Positions 47,442-57,283 of a stretch of DNA of 64,000 nucleotides are shown in pieces. Within the stretch, counting starts at the first letter, position 1. Each line of letters begins with the position of its first letter. Source of the DNA: Neopestalotiopsis rosae (taxonomy: Eukaryota; Ascomycota; Sordariomycetes; Amphisphaeriales; Sporocadaceae). The notes below the pieces were generated by a model, which was not told where the DNA came from, did no database searches, and saw nothing but the letters and a program-made list of their open reading frames with translations. Location of the stretch: NCBI GenBank assembly GCA_023078685.1, contig JALGAS010000002.1, positions 1,550,001-1,614,000 of the forward strand, given 5' to 3'. The position numbers were made by a program, and so were the translations under genes.

Positions 47442-50424
47442 TTACAGACCTTGGAGCAATTCATTCAAGGAGATGGGTTTCCTCACGGCATTATTCATAC
47501 CTTCGTGGAACGTGACCCAAACCTTTTGCTCTCCCTGTCCAAGTTTGTCGCTGGGCTTGGGTCTCTTATTGCTGTTGCCATCCGTCTCTTGCAGTGGCTT
47601 GGGGTCCGACTTGATGACTCTGCCAAAGAAGTCCTTCTTGACAGGTATGATTGGTAAAACGGGCCCCTTTGGTTTTGCATTGTCCTTGCTTTCAAATGAG
47701 AAGTCTTCTGCCTCGTGGGGATTTCCAGCCTTGTATCGAGCCTGTCTCAATGAATTCTCTCGCAAAATTGCCACCTTGTGCATTTCCTGATCGACCACTT
47801 GACGGACTGCATATCGAGTTGGTGCTTGTGTACCGTGAAGGACAGCCGCGGAAGTCTCAAACGTGGACAAGGCATCAAGATCACTAAAGTCTGTTAGTCA
47901 TTTGTTGATCGGATCCACTGTGTTTTTCCAAACTTACGGTTCCATTCGATATACCCAGACTGGCCGAGTGAAAGCGTCACCTTCAATCTTTCCACGCTGG
48001 AGGGCAATGCCCACATCCAGCATAGCATCGGCTGCGCGCTTGACCATTGATTTCTCAGCCTCTTTCCTGACGCTTGCCGTTCCCTTTTGATCACCGCTAC
48101 CGCCAACGACGACGGGTTTCACATCTGGTGAAACCAGTCGTGACAGATACGGAATGAAATCAGTGGCTATGTCTTCAACGCTGCGGAACGAGCGCATCAG
48201 TGTCGGTGACAGCTGGGCATGCAGCGTCTGAAGCATGGCACGGTTGCTCTTCTCAGCCTCATGAGCTGAGAAATCTGCGCGTGGCCCAGAAAATGGAAGT
48301 GGAGGGGCTTCGTCGTCGTCCTGTCCACGTTTCTGATACATCAACTGAGAATGCCTTGTCGGCGTCGCGAAGAGATGGTGGCAAGCCAACACTGGCTGAC
48401 TGATATATGGTGCCAATTCCCAGTCCTGACTTCCGAACAATCTCGAAGAGCACGCGTCGTGGAAGGCCATCCACTCGTATGCCTCATTCGGCTTGCTGAG
48501 GAAGAAGTCATCATTGAGCTCGTGGTTCGGGTACTCGGAGAAAATATCCGTCACAATACGATCAACGTCGCCGCTGGTCTCGACCATCTGACGCAGTCTT
48601 TCCATGGCGTATTTCTTGGTCTGCTCAGAAAACTTGAGCTGAGCCTGTGGTTGTTCGCCAAGAGGTGCTGCCGACTTGGCAATAGCCAGCGTGCCCTTGG
48701 GAAAGCCTGCGCCTTCTTGAAAGATCCGCGTAACGATATCCTTGGTGTTTCCTCGTCCTAGTCCTCGTGCACCACCTCCACCGTGTGCTAGATCATGAAC
48801 AATGTTCTGCTCGAGCCATTGCCGTGTCAGGCGGAGCTGTCCCTCCAGAGACGCGGCTTTTAATCGACCGGCAACCCACTCTCCAACTACCATGATTCCT
48901 CTCAGATCACCTTCCGCGTTACTCTGCGCCCCCTTTTTCGCATCCATTCCACTGCTCATACCCCAAGCTGCTTCGCAGAGTTTACGTGCCGCATCTTTCT
49001 CGCAAGGGATGCCTTCCTTTTCGAACACGCCCTTTAGGCGGTTGACCACAGAGTCAATGCTGGGCTTTCCAACATGGATGACCTCAGCAAGGTTGGATTG
49101 GCGCAAGGGACGGAGCGAGGGGTGATATACGTCATTACAAATGAGGATGAGAGGTCGCATTTGTCGAAAATCGTCGGTCTTCCTCTGCTTGCGGCCAGCG
49201 TTTTGAACAGCCTGCCCGGAACTATTCCTCTCACCCAAGCTGATCAAATCCATGAGAGCCTTGATGAAACCTCCGTCTCCGGAGCCGCCAGAGCCAGAAA
49301 CAAGAGCCAGAAACAACACCATCAACCTCATCAACAACCACACATACTGGACGGGCCACTTTTGGCTGTTCGCCCGCCTCGATCTTCTTGTGCTGTACTG
49401 TCTTAACGCTTTCCGTACCCAAACTCGTCCGGATTTGATTCTTGACAACATCTTTGCTTCTATCGTCGCTGGCGTTGATTTCGAGAACCTCGTATCCTGC
49501 CTGCTTTGCACAAACATGAGCTAACGTGGTCTTTCCCAACCCAGGTGGCCCCGTGAGCATGAGGATCTTGCGATGCGGCTTTTCTTCTTCGACTGGTTGA
49601 ATCCTCCTTCCGGAAGGTCTTGATCTGGCAGCTCCTGGGAAAACCAGGGGATCCCAACGCTTCAGCCATCGTAGTACGTGTCGATTGGTTCCATCGTCAC
49701 CACATAGATCAATGAACTTTCGAGCCCGGTACTTTTCCGTCCATAGTAGCGTCTTCTTTGAGCTCTTCGTCGTTGGCGCTTCGATAGAGGGCATTGGCTG
49801 ATCCGGCGTTGCGTTATCTTGGATTGTTTGGTTTGCTTCGATTTCCTGCTTGGCGGCAGCGACCAGCTCGTGGATGTCGATGCCATAGTATGCGCGCTTT
49901 GCTCGACCTTCTTTAGTCTTAGAGCGGGATGCAACCATGGTTTCGTACGATGCAGTGGAAGTTGGCTTCCGCGTCCTGATATCGACAGTCTTGCCGGAGC
50001 AACTTCTGATCTTGAAACCCGCGTGTGGTTGCTTCGGAATCATGTCTGGCTGTGACGACGCGATGTGTTGAGATCGCAATAATTGTTCCAACGAAACGTC
50101 TCCGTAGAGTCCAGGACCCTCGCTGCCACTGGTCTCTGTCGCATTTTGTGTCCGAGTCGGCTGTTTGTCCAGCTCGATAGTCTCGATCTCTAAAGGTGCC
50201 GGGGGAGACGATGGTTGTGTCGATTCGGTGGTGACATTGTGACCAGGACTTCTGAGCATGCGACGCTTTGCAGCGGGTTCTTCCTCGTCGTCCGAGTCGT
50301 CATCGATCAGGAAACCAGCTTTCCCGCGCGTTCGCGATTTGGCATCGCGCCCTGGATTCGGCCGTTTCGCTGGCGGCGGCGAAGAGCTGGCAGGATAAAT
50401 AACGGGCGACGAGGCCGTGATCAT
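47442..50424 (-). pseudogene. CTF18: CTF18 clamp-loader subunit gene, frame broken by a 13-bp tandem duplication
   Basis: Large subunit of the Ctf18-Dcc1-Ctf8 alternative RFC, which loads/unloads PCNA for sister-chromatid cohesion. Exons are 50424-47938 and 47883-47442 around a 54-nt intron. Walker A is LTGPPGLGKT (near 288-297) and Walker B VCVVVDEVDG (near 355-364). The C-terminal tail VWVTFHEGMNNAVRKPISL is the Dcc1/Ctf8-binding peptide of the family. Right after DEVDGVVSGS the reading frame shifts: AGAGCCAGAAACA (plus strand) occurs twice in a row at 49290-49315. With one copy the frame continues GGSGDGGFIKALMDL and every downstream phase agrees (971 aa). As written, translation leaves frame after Walker B. 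It may be a real slippage allele or an assembly error. Everything else looks functional. Confidence 0.9.
49290..49315. repeat. Perfect 13-bp tandem duplication inside CTF18
   Basis: AGAGCCAGAAACA at 49290-49302 and again at 49303-49315 (plus strand). 13 is not a multiple of three, so it shifts the CTF18 frame. It falls in the codons just after the Walker B motif. Confidence 0.98.
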
Positions 50425-51680
50425 GGCGTATATTTTTGTTGTAGAGAGTTACTCAATCCTAGTAGCGAGTCAAAGTTTCCGACATTGAATTGCCTTCATG
50501 AAAAGTTGTATGCGCTTCTGTATGCTGTCGAATGTCAATCAAATGTTAGGGTAGGAAATAACAGAGTGGGACGCGTCGCGTCGTGTAAAGTGGAAAAGCA
50601 GCCCCACATGCGCCAACGCTAAGATGCATTGTACAACCACCAGACCTATTACATATGTATGTAGGTATGGATTTATACTGTAAATTTGGAACCTGTGGAT
50701 AATTACTTCACATACAGGCTTGAATTTGTCTACCAAATCGTTTTCTTTTATATAAAGTAGAGTTTCTTAGTATATCATGACAGACTCCCAATATAAAATT
50801 ATTTTATTCCTAATTGTTACTGCTTCTTTTTTTTCGTAAAGGATTTATCATTTATTATAAATGGCCAAACCTTATTTCTTCGATTGAATATGCATCTTAT
50901 AGTCGTACATGGTCATGATATAGCTAGGAATTATCCAGATAACATTTTATTAATGACACTTTCTGCTCGTTGCGAGGCCTTAACTTGGACGGCCAGGCGT
51001 TTTCGTGCCTGGAGCTATAATGTCCATTGTCGACAAGCATCTGAGGTCTCGTTTTGAAAACTATTAGATTCGGCTTTTTCTCGAAGCCAGCGGCCATATA
51101 TCGAGAGAATTCATCCTGTGTCTTGCACGAAAGACAAAGCAACTTAGTCGTCATATTTCAAGTCTCGGGATTTGAGCAGCCATTATTATTCTCTGAATGA
51201 AAGAAAGCCGGCCCGCCGGATAATGTTTGGTTTCGTTCATCTAGTCTTGTGGATCAAGAGAAACGACACGCCAACCGAGTTCTCAGATGTAGAATTCGTT
51301 CAAAGATGCTGCGCAAGTTGTGAAACTAGTGATTTCTATGCGAAGGAAGTCGGAGGAAAAGATCGTTTCAAATGTACTGAAATCGTCCATGGAATCATCC
51401 ATCACATGAGCTTCATCTGTGCGAGTGGATACTGGGGCAAAGCCCGCTGCAGTTGCTATTTCACAAGGGGTATAATATGTGTATTTTCTAATCTGCTAAT
51501 ACAACGTATGGTGTCGTTGGAGATTTGCCTAAATCGTCCACTATCTACCAGTGAGAGCGCGCAAGCGATTATGTTACGCCATCACAGTTGTATGCTTAAA
51601 ACGGGCTCAAAAACAAATGCTTCGCCGATATGGTTGCAACTTCTCAGACAGTCGCTTCATTCTTTCTACCTCTTAGCGGC
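50425..51680. other. Upstream region of CTF18, partly AT-rich, with repeat copy
   Basis: 1.26 kb. AT-rich between about 50640 and 50940. Holds the AT-shifted 86-bp repeat copy (50889-50974). A frame at 51172-51711 has no recognisable domain and overlaps the protease 3' end in antisense. Confidence 0.5.
50889..50974 (+). repeat. Diverged 86-bp direct repeat, AT-shifted copy
   Basis: Aligns without gaps to 55079-55164 from TATGCATCTTATAGTC to TGCTCGTTGCG. Most of the roughly 23 differences are transitions, mostly T or A here against C or G in the partner. Homology ends at GTTGCG. Same orientation, 4190 bp apart. Confidence 0.82.
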
Positions 51681-52679
51681 CTATGCGTCACCTGGCTCAC
51701 CGGCCGTGTAGGCCGGAGGGTCGTTCCAGTTTCCGCCGTTCGGGCCCGGCTCCTCGACGTTATTACAGGCGTACTTGAAGTACGAGTTGGTCGCGTGCCA
51801 CGCGTAGCTGTCGGCGTTGGTGACGGCAGAGGCGGCGTCATCGTCTTGATTCGCGTCCACTAGACCGTGCGTTCGCTGTGGGTAATACGCCCTCTCTGTA
51901 TCCTCGTTGAGGACATCCACGATCCTGGATCCAAATATGTCTTCGCCAACGGTGCTGTAATGAAGCACTACAGACAGAGTTTGAGCACTGTTCAGCTTCA
52001 AGGGTCAGGTTTGGGGTGACATACTCTCGTGCAGCAATAATCTGGACAAACTGTCCATGTTGATATCTGGATGATCGAGCGTTTCGCCGCATTCATTATC
52101 AGAGGGCAGAGTTGGGAAGTCGTTGAAGGAAGTGTCGCAGAGGTGGAACTTCTCAAGCCCGTCGGCGCCATCGGCGTCATCAACGTCCTCATAGCCAAGG
52201 TTCTCTCCACCGTCCTCGCTACCACCGTCGCCACCGCTCTCAGTGCAATAAGTCTTGAAGTCATTGTTGTCAATGATCATGTCAGCCACAATGGACGTGA
52301 ACTCTCCGTTACTCGTGTCCACGAGCGCCGAGTACACCTGGCCGACGTCGTCGTGGGTCTCTGCGTCGTTTGAGAAGAAGCGGGCAAAAACGGTCGTGTC
52401 TTCGTCGTCGAGGTTCTCGTAGCCGAGTACGAGAAGTTGTGGCAGTCCCGTGCAAGCGGCCTGGTGGATGGCTTTCACACGGGAGAGCTGCGTATCATCG
52501 TTCACGTCGAAATTGAGGTATTTGAACTCGTTGGTGCAGGGGTCGCCGTCGCCTCCGGGGTATGAGGAGGGCTCTGTTTGACGGATTGCAACATGCGCTG
52601 GGGCAACTTTCGTCTTTGTTGGAGTTGCAACAGCGCCAGAAGCTAGTAGAAGGGAAAAGGCGATTGTTGATTGAAGCAT
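51681..52679 (-). CDS. Secreted zinc metalloprotease (HExxH; deuterolysin/Lys-endopeptidase-like)
   Basis: Extracellular peptidase. Exons are 52679-52025 and 51967-51681 around a 57-nt intron, giving 313 aa. The N-terminus MLQSTIAFSLLLASGAVATP is a clear signal peptide. The intron (GTATGT donor, CTGTAG acceptor) sits inside the zinc motif: exon 1 ends at LLLHE plus one base, and splicing creates HEMLHYS, that is HExxH at residues 217-221. Unspliced RNA hits TGA a few codons later. The C-terminal motif ADSYAWHA after NADS is typical of the fungal Asp-zincin-like peptidases, where the Asp is the third zinc ligand. An acidic Gly-rich insert (GGDGGSEDGGENLGYEDVDD) precedes the catalytic region. 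It lies between the 86-bp repeats. Confidence 0.85.
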
Positions 52680-53501
52680 TTTTGAAAACTAATATCTTTC
52701 GGACGGATCAACACACGATTTGCGTGGCAGATATGAGATGAATGATTTATACAAATAATATGCGAGAAATAGCTCAACCTCTTATACAAGATTTGATTCA
52801 TTCAAGATCATCATTGGCAGCTGTGTCGAAGCTGCTTCCACCACAGGACGTCAGACTCATTCTGACAAACAGATCATACAGCCACCACCATGGATTATGA
52901 TCGTCGTAGAAGGATGAAATCAGCTGATGCGTAGAGCTTGAATAGTTTTATCTTCACTATTCTTAGCACACTGCGACAGTGTGTGATTCAAGGTCTGATC
53001 TCGATGTGATCTGATTATAGAGATCGAGGCTGACAGTCGGCAATCCTGATTGTGCATGACAACCCACTTGTTTTGTTTCATGGCTCAGCTGTTCTTGAGA
53101 ATCCTCCGACTAGGGTATAGGCATGAATTAGGATTTCATCAGGTTATCTAGTGTGGCTCAGCAAGCAATTCTTTGGTTATAGTCAGAAAGGATGCTGATT
53201 GGAATGAACTCCACATTTGTTGCAGAAAAGATCGACAGGAAGAGCCGGAGAGAAAGTCCGGACAGTCAGGGGCAATAGAGGCACAGCAACTACTTAGGTA
53301 AGTCCAACTGATCATATGTAGTGTCTTTGTCGCCGTATTACAGCCGCATCCTCCAGCCTTATGATCCTGCCTAACATGACGTCACGTTCATCCTATTCGG
53401 GAAACTTGTCATAACACTGCCTAGAGCCCGCTTTGAGGCCCAGGACACTTTCAGAATATTGGGAAACTCCAAAATTTGCATCGAAAACCATCATCATCAA
53501 C
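52680..53501. other. Divergent promoter region, nothing else recognised
   Basis: 822 bp between the protease (-) and the two-module protein (+). It contains a TATA-like box for the protease. No gene seen. Confidence 0.5.
52745..52751 (-). promoter_or_regulatory. TATA box candidate of the metalloprotease gene
   Basis: TATAAAT on the minus strand, 66 bp upstream of the protease ATG, inside a local AT-rich patch. Motif and spacing only. Confidence 0.45.
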
Positions 53502-54659
53502 ATGGAAACGAAGAAAGAAATTCCTATCTATCTTGACCTACAGGGCAACTACCAGCCGACAATATTTGATCTGTCAGGGAAAGCACATTTCGAATTATAT
53601 CTACAAATCCGCAGAAGTGTTACGTCCGAGTCGGATCCAAGGGATATGGTCATTCGCCGCCATGGTTCCGTCTTTGATCTCCCGGCTGCACTGGACAAAG
53701 GTCTTCTGGAATTAATTGACGAAGACACCAAGACAGCTATCCGCCGCCCCGAATCCAAGGAACAAGATGAGCACAATCAAAAGAATTCATCAAGTCAGAC
53801 CCCAGAGTCATTCATCAAGCTGCCAACAGATTTCCGAGGAAGAGGCCGCCCGATACAGAGTGTGCCGCTTGGAGCAGCTGCGGTCTTGAGCCCAATGATT
53901 CGGCCTGGACATCGATACACGCTGATAGCGAAGGGCAATGACCTTGGTGTCCAATGGTGGACTTGGAGGGACCCATCAGAAACGCAAGAAGATGTAGACA
54001 CATCTGCATCACCTGAACCCACAAGGCTCGTCTCGACCCGACCATCATGGTCCAGGTCGTTTCAAGTGGTATCCGAGCTGGAAATGCCACCCAAATTGAC
54101 GATCAACTTGGCCCTGGCGGGAGAAGACCATGTAACCGATGACAAACGCTCTTCAGAGTCCAGCAAGCTATCCTCGACCATCCAGATAACCATTACCAAC
54201 ACACACGATCGTCCAATAACTGTGAAGACGACCGGCGACCAGCATCATCTCCTGCCGCACGGCGAGATTGCTAACCCCAGGTCGCGTGTGACGGCAACCA
54301 ATCCAGACGTGAGGAATTTCTCCGTCGTCGATCAAGAAACCCAAGAGGACCTCATCAGCGACGCACCCACCTTTGTATCACCCGCCAGCGGGGGCGGCAA
54401 ACTTTTACGCACGCAGCTCCTTACTCTCGCGCCTCGAGAGCAGGTCATTCGGACCGCCAAGCTTCCAGAACGGGGACTCGTTGCTGGAAAGGAGTATCGC
54501 ATTAGCTTAAGGCCAGCGGGCTGTTGGTGGACGACTAGGACACTCGACGATTTATTTGGTGACGAGGATTCTACCTCGATGAAGTGGCCCTCGGGTCCAA
54601 CGCTGCTACCCATGCCCCTGGAAAGTGACGATGTAGTGGTGTTTCGGGCCAACGATTGA
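53502..54659 (+). CDS. Unassigned two-module protein, 385 aa
   Basis: Family not recognised. One uninterrupted frame; I start at METKKEIPIYLDLQ, though an in-frame ATG at 53433 would add 23 residues of less protein-like sequence. The protein looks like two copies of one beta-rich module. Each has a strand-rich start (HFELYLQIRR; TIQITITNTHDRPITV), a middle with a D/E-rich loop (LLELIDEDTKTAI; FSVVDQETQEDLI) and an end with an aromatic signature (PGHRYTLIAKGNDLGVQWWT; AGKEYRISLRPAGCWWTTRT). No signal peptide, membrane span or catalytic motif. It faces the metalloprotease and lies between the diverged 86-bp repeats. Function unknown. Confidence 0.8.
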   Translation: METKKEIPIYLDLQGNYQPTIFDLSGKAHFELYLQIRRSVTSESDPRDMVIRRHGSVFDLPAALDKGLLELIDEDTKTAIRRPESKEQDEHNQKNSSSQTPESFIKLPTDFRGRGRPIQSVPLGAAAVLSPMIRPGHRYTLIAKGNDLGVQWWTWRDPSETQEDVDTSASPEPTRLVSTRPSWSRSFQVVSELEMPPKLTINLALAGEDHVTDDKRSSESSKLSSTIQITITNTHDRPITVKTTGDQHHLLPHGEIANPRSRVTATNPDVRNFSVVDQETQEDLISDAPTFVSPASGGGKLLRTQLLTLAPREQVIRTAKLPERGLVAGKEYRISLRPAGCWWTTRTLDDLFGDEDSTSMKWPSGPTLLPMPLESDDVVVFRAND

Positions 54660-55441
54660 AATACTACTTGGAAGCAGGCTAGGCAATGTACGATTAAGCT
54701 CAATAATTGGAACTCAGAAGTATAGTTTCTACCTAGGTATGGTAGAGGTTCAGAGTCTAGAAGAAATCGCATCATTATTTGGGACGACACATGTCAAGTA
54801 CGGCCCATTGACTATCGCGCGGTGCCACTACTTGTAGCGGGGTGTGTCTGGTAGCCATGTATAGCGAAGACCGCCAGGCAGGGTACCACTTTGGTCTTTT
54901 CTTCGTCTTGATACTTACATCTATCATGAACTGTGAAACTCTGGAACTTATCTCCACCTAGTGGCCTCTGGCGCCGCGTGAGACAGTCTCAAGCTAGCAT
55001 TATTCTACTATTATATATCGTTGCGTTACTATAAAGAGAATTCACCGCGACAGACTGCAGTACGTCTCCCCATTCAAGTATACATCATATGATCATATAT
55101 GGTCATGACATAGCTGGGCGCCATTCAGACAAAATCTTGCCAATGTCACTTTATGCTCGTTGCGTACTCATATAATAAGCGTCCAAAGAAATACTAAATA
55201 TGGAAAAGTTCCCAAGACTCTGTAACACTTTCCCCCCGTTCCTTAGGCCAGCGAAATCAGCAGGGTGTTAAGCAATGTAACGGCCAGGACCAATACATCC
55301 TTGGTTTCTAAAATCGCATATCGTACTGAAATGCAAAAGAAATTGCTTCTCCCGTTGGTTAAATAGCTCGTTGAAGTTGGTCCACCGCAGAAGAGAAATC
55401 ATTTCCGGAGGCGAAATACGTGTTGTGCAGCCCTCAAGAAC
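54660..55441. other. Convergent gap with repeat copy
   Basis: 782 bp between the two-module gene (+) and the orphan membrane gene (-). It holds the better-preserved 86-bp repeat (55079-55164). No gene seen. Confidence 0.5.
55079..55164 (+). repeat. Diverged 86-bp direct repeat, GC-richer copy
   Basis: Partner of 50889-50974, gap-free alignment from TATACATCATATGATC to TGCTCGTTGCG. The region between the copies holds the metalloprotease and the two-module gene. Confidence 0.82.
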
Positions 55442-56539
55442 TCATTCGTGAGAAGGCGGCAAGAACAGTGGGCTTCCTAGAACCTGGATAGACTCGAGAA
55501 CAGCCTCCCTGTATCTCGTTCCGGCCACGCAAGTTGACCAGCCTGCGAAGAATCCCGCATATGACATTACTGTAAGCTGCCCTGCAAGTGGTGCGCAAGG
55601 AGGAAATATCAGTCCTGCTGCTGTAAAACACGCTATACCACACCAAGAGCCAATGAAACCCAAACCTCCACGGAAAGACCATCGCCAGAGATCCTCATCC
55701 AGAATACTGACGAGTTCCAGTCTAAGTTGTGGCCCTGGAGATTGGTAAAGCTTCAACCACACAAGATCGACACCTTGGTGTCGGCGTCCTGTGATGACGA
55801 GCGGCAACAGCGCCTTGGCAAATATGATCGGGTTGTCTACGACAAGTGGTTGATAGGTCGGGATAATGAGGTGGAATACGGCAGTTCTCCCATGATCCGT
55901 AGTCTCAATGAGTACTTGTCTGTCACTCCGCATCCTCAAGCTGATTGTCGCAAGATCGTGATGATAGCCACCAAAGGCGGGACCCAGGGGATCTTGTCTT
56001 TGTATCTCCTCAAATTCATCATACCAAATGGTGTCCGGATTCCAGACATAAAAGTAGTGGTGCTGGTCGTCCGCATCATTGGATGTACGTCTGTCAACCG
56101 CCATTTCGACCTTGACGAAGCGATGTACATATGATCCGAAACCACCATCGCAACCCATTACTTTGAGGGCATTGCCATTTGCCAATTCTGACTTGATCCC
56201 ATCGAGGCTCTTGCCGACTCTGTTGATAGCGTTCGCGGCTTGCAGGATCGCCAAAGGTATCGCGACGAGTGCGGCCGTTTGGTAGTAGTCGAGAAAGGTC
56301 GGAGTTGAGTTGAAGGCTTCCGGAACAACGCGAATTTCTCTCGGCTGAGCATTTTCAACCACCTTCAGGAGGGCGTCGCGCATCTCTCCCAATGTCTTCT
56401 CTTGCTCCTTCCGAGCCTGTCCTTCGTTTCGATGCCCCCATATAGACATGAATGTGGGCACGACAACAGCCGGGCCCCATGCGTTGATTGCCGCTGTGGC
56501 TGCCTCCTTCGTAAGGCTTGCAACGACTTGAGTGGCCAT
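55442..56539 (-). CDS. Unassigned protein with C-terminal membrane segments, 365 aa
   Basis: Not recognised. Single exon; I start at MATQVVASLTKEAATAAINA. An in-frame upstream ATG at 56617 would add a basic 26-residue leader. Visible: a hydrophobic stretch near 85-105 (AALVAIPLAILQAANAINRV), a soluble middle with many aromatic and charged residues (YFYVWNPDTIWYDEFEEIQ), a strand-rich part (VLIETTDHGRTAVFHLIIPT) and two hydrophobic segments near 290-340 (GFIGSWCGIACFTAAGLIF; SYAGFFAGWSTCVAG). Intact frame and plausible composition support a real gene. Its neighbours are also orphan accessory genes, which suggests a species-restricted island. Confidence 0.72.
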   Translation of the reverse strand: MATQVVASLTKEAATAAINAWGPAVVVPTFMSIWGHRNEGQARKEQEKTLGEMRDALLKVVENAQPREIRVVPEAFNSTPTFLDYYQTAALVAIPLAILQAANAINRVGKSLDGIKSELANGNALKVMGCDGGFGSYVHRFVKVEMAVDRRTSNDADDQHHYFYVWNPDTIWYDEFEEIQRQDPLGPAFGGYHHDLATISLRMRSDRQVLIETTDHGRTAVFHLIIPTYQPLVVDNPIIFAKALLPLVITGRRHQGVDLVWLKLYQSPGPQLRLELVSILDEDLWRWSFRGGLGFIGSWCGIACFTAAGLIFPPCAPLAGQLTVMSYAGFFAGWSTCVAGTRYREAVLESIQVLGSPLFLPPSHE

Positions 56540-57283
56540 CTTCAATGATCGTTTCACACGCAAAAAAATCTTCGAGGATAGTCTTCTTGAGCATTGACGA
56601 TTGACAAATTTGGACACAGAGTATTCGACAAATATTTAGCAGGACCCACGAAGGCTTAAATCGTCCCCTATTTCTGTTGGGTTTGTTGGCTTCATGTCAA
56701 CTTGTCTCGGGCGTTGGAGGCGGGCGGGGTTGAAGCAATTTACATGTTGGTGGTGGTATACTGGGTATGGTAACCCGTTATGCGACCGCTCCAGGATTAC
56801 AAGTGTAAAAAAGCTGAAACTACGTGAGTAGCAGGATATTGCCTTGAACAGCACTCATAATAGATCCTTGGACTCAAATAGTCAACCAAAGAAACAAGGT
56901 ATTCGTAGAAGACACACGGGAACTCCGAGGCAGGACATAGCCGACTGATTCAGGGTCTAGTAGTAGCCTGGGGAGGTGCGCTCGAGAAATCTATGATGTA
57001 TTCGACTGGTCGGTCACTCAAGCGCAAATTCTGCCTTGAGATGCTGGATGGCGCCTTCTGAACAGGAATGTACGACGAGAAGCTTGATAAGGTCGGTCGT
57101 AATGCTTTTTTTCCTTGGCGCCAGCCAAGCAAGTCTGGACCATTTCTCTTCAGAAATCGTCTGGTCTCCGCGAGCCTTGCGATACGTATGATTCTCAATT
57201 ATTTTCTACTGTCTTCATTCGTAGACCTTGACTTATCACTATGTTAATAAGACCAACAAGTCGTTTAACGCAGTAAAGAGAAA
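56540..57283. other. Divergent gap, nothing recognised
   Basis: 744 bp between the orphan membrane gene (-) and the Ulp1-like gene (+). No gene or repeat recognised. Confidence 0.5.

Noticed and set aside
49290..49315. Tiny intron as explanation of the CTF18 frame break
   Set aside because: The extra sequence is 13 nt and an exact tandem copy; no GT-AG pair of realistic size restores the frame.
51172..51711. 179-codon plus-strand frame
   Set aside because: No domain, odd composition, and its end overlaps the protease exon in antisense.
52005..52007. In-frame TGA in the metalloprotease, at first read as a nonsense mutation
   Set aside because: It lies in a 57-nt intron with good splice sites whose removal creates the HExxH motif.
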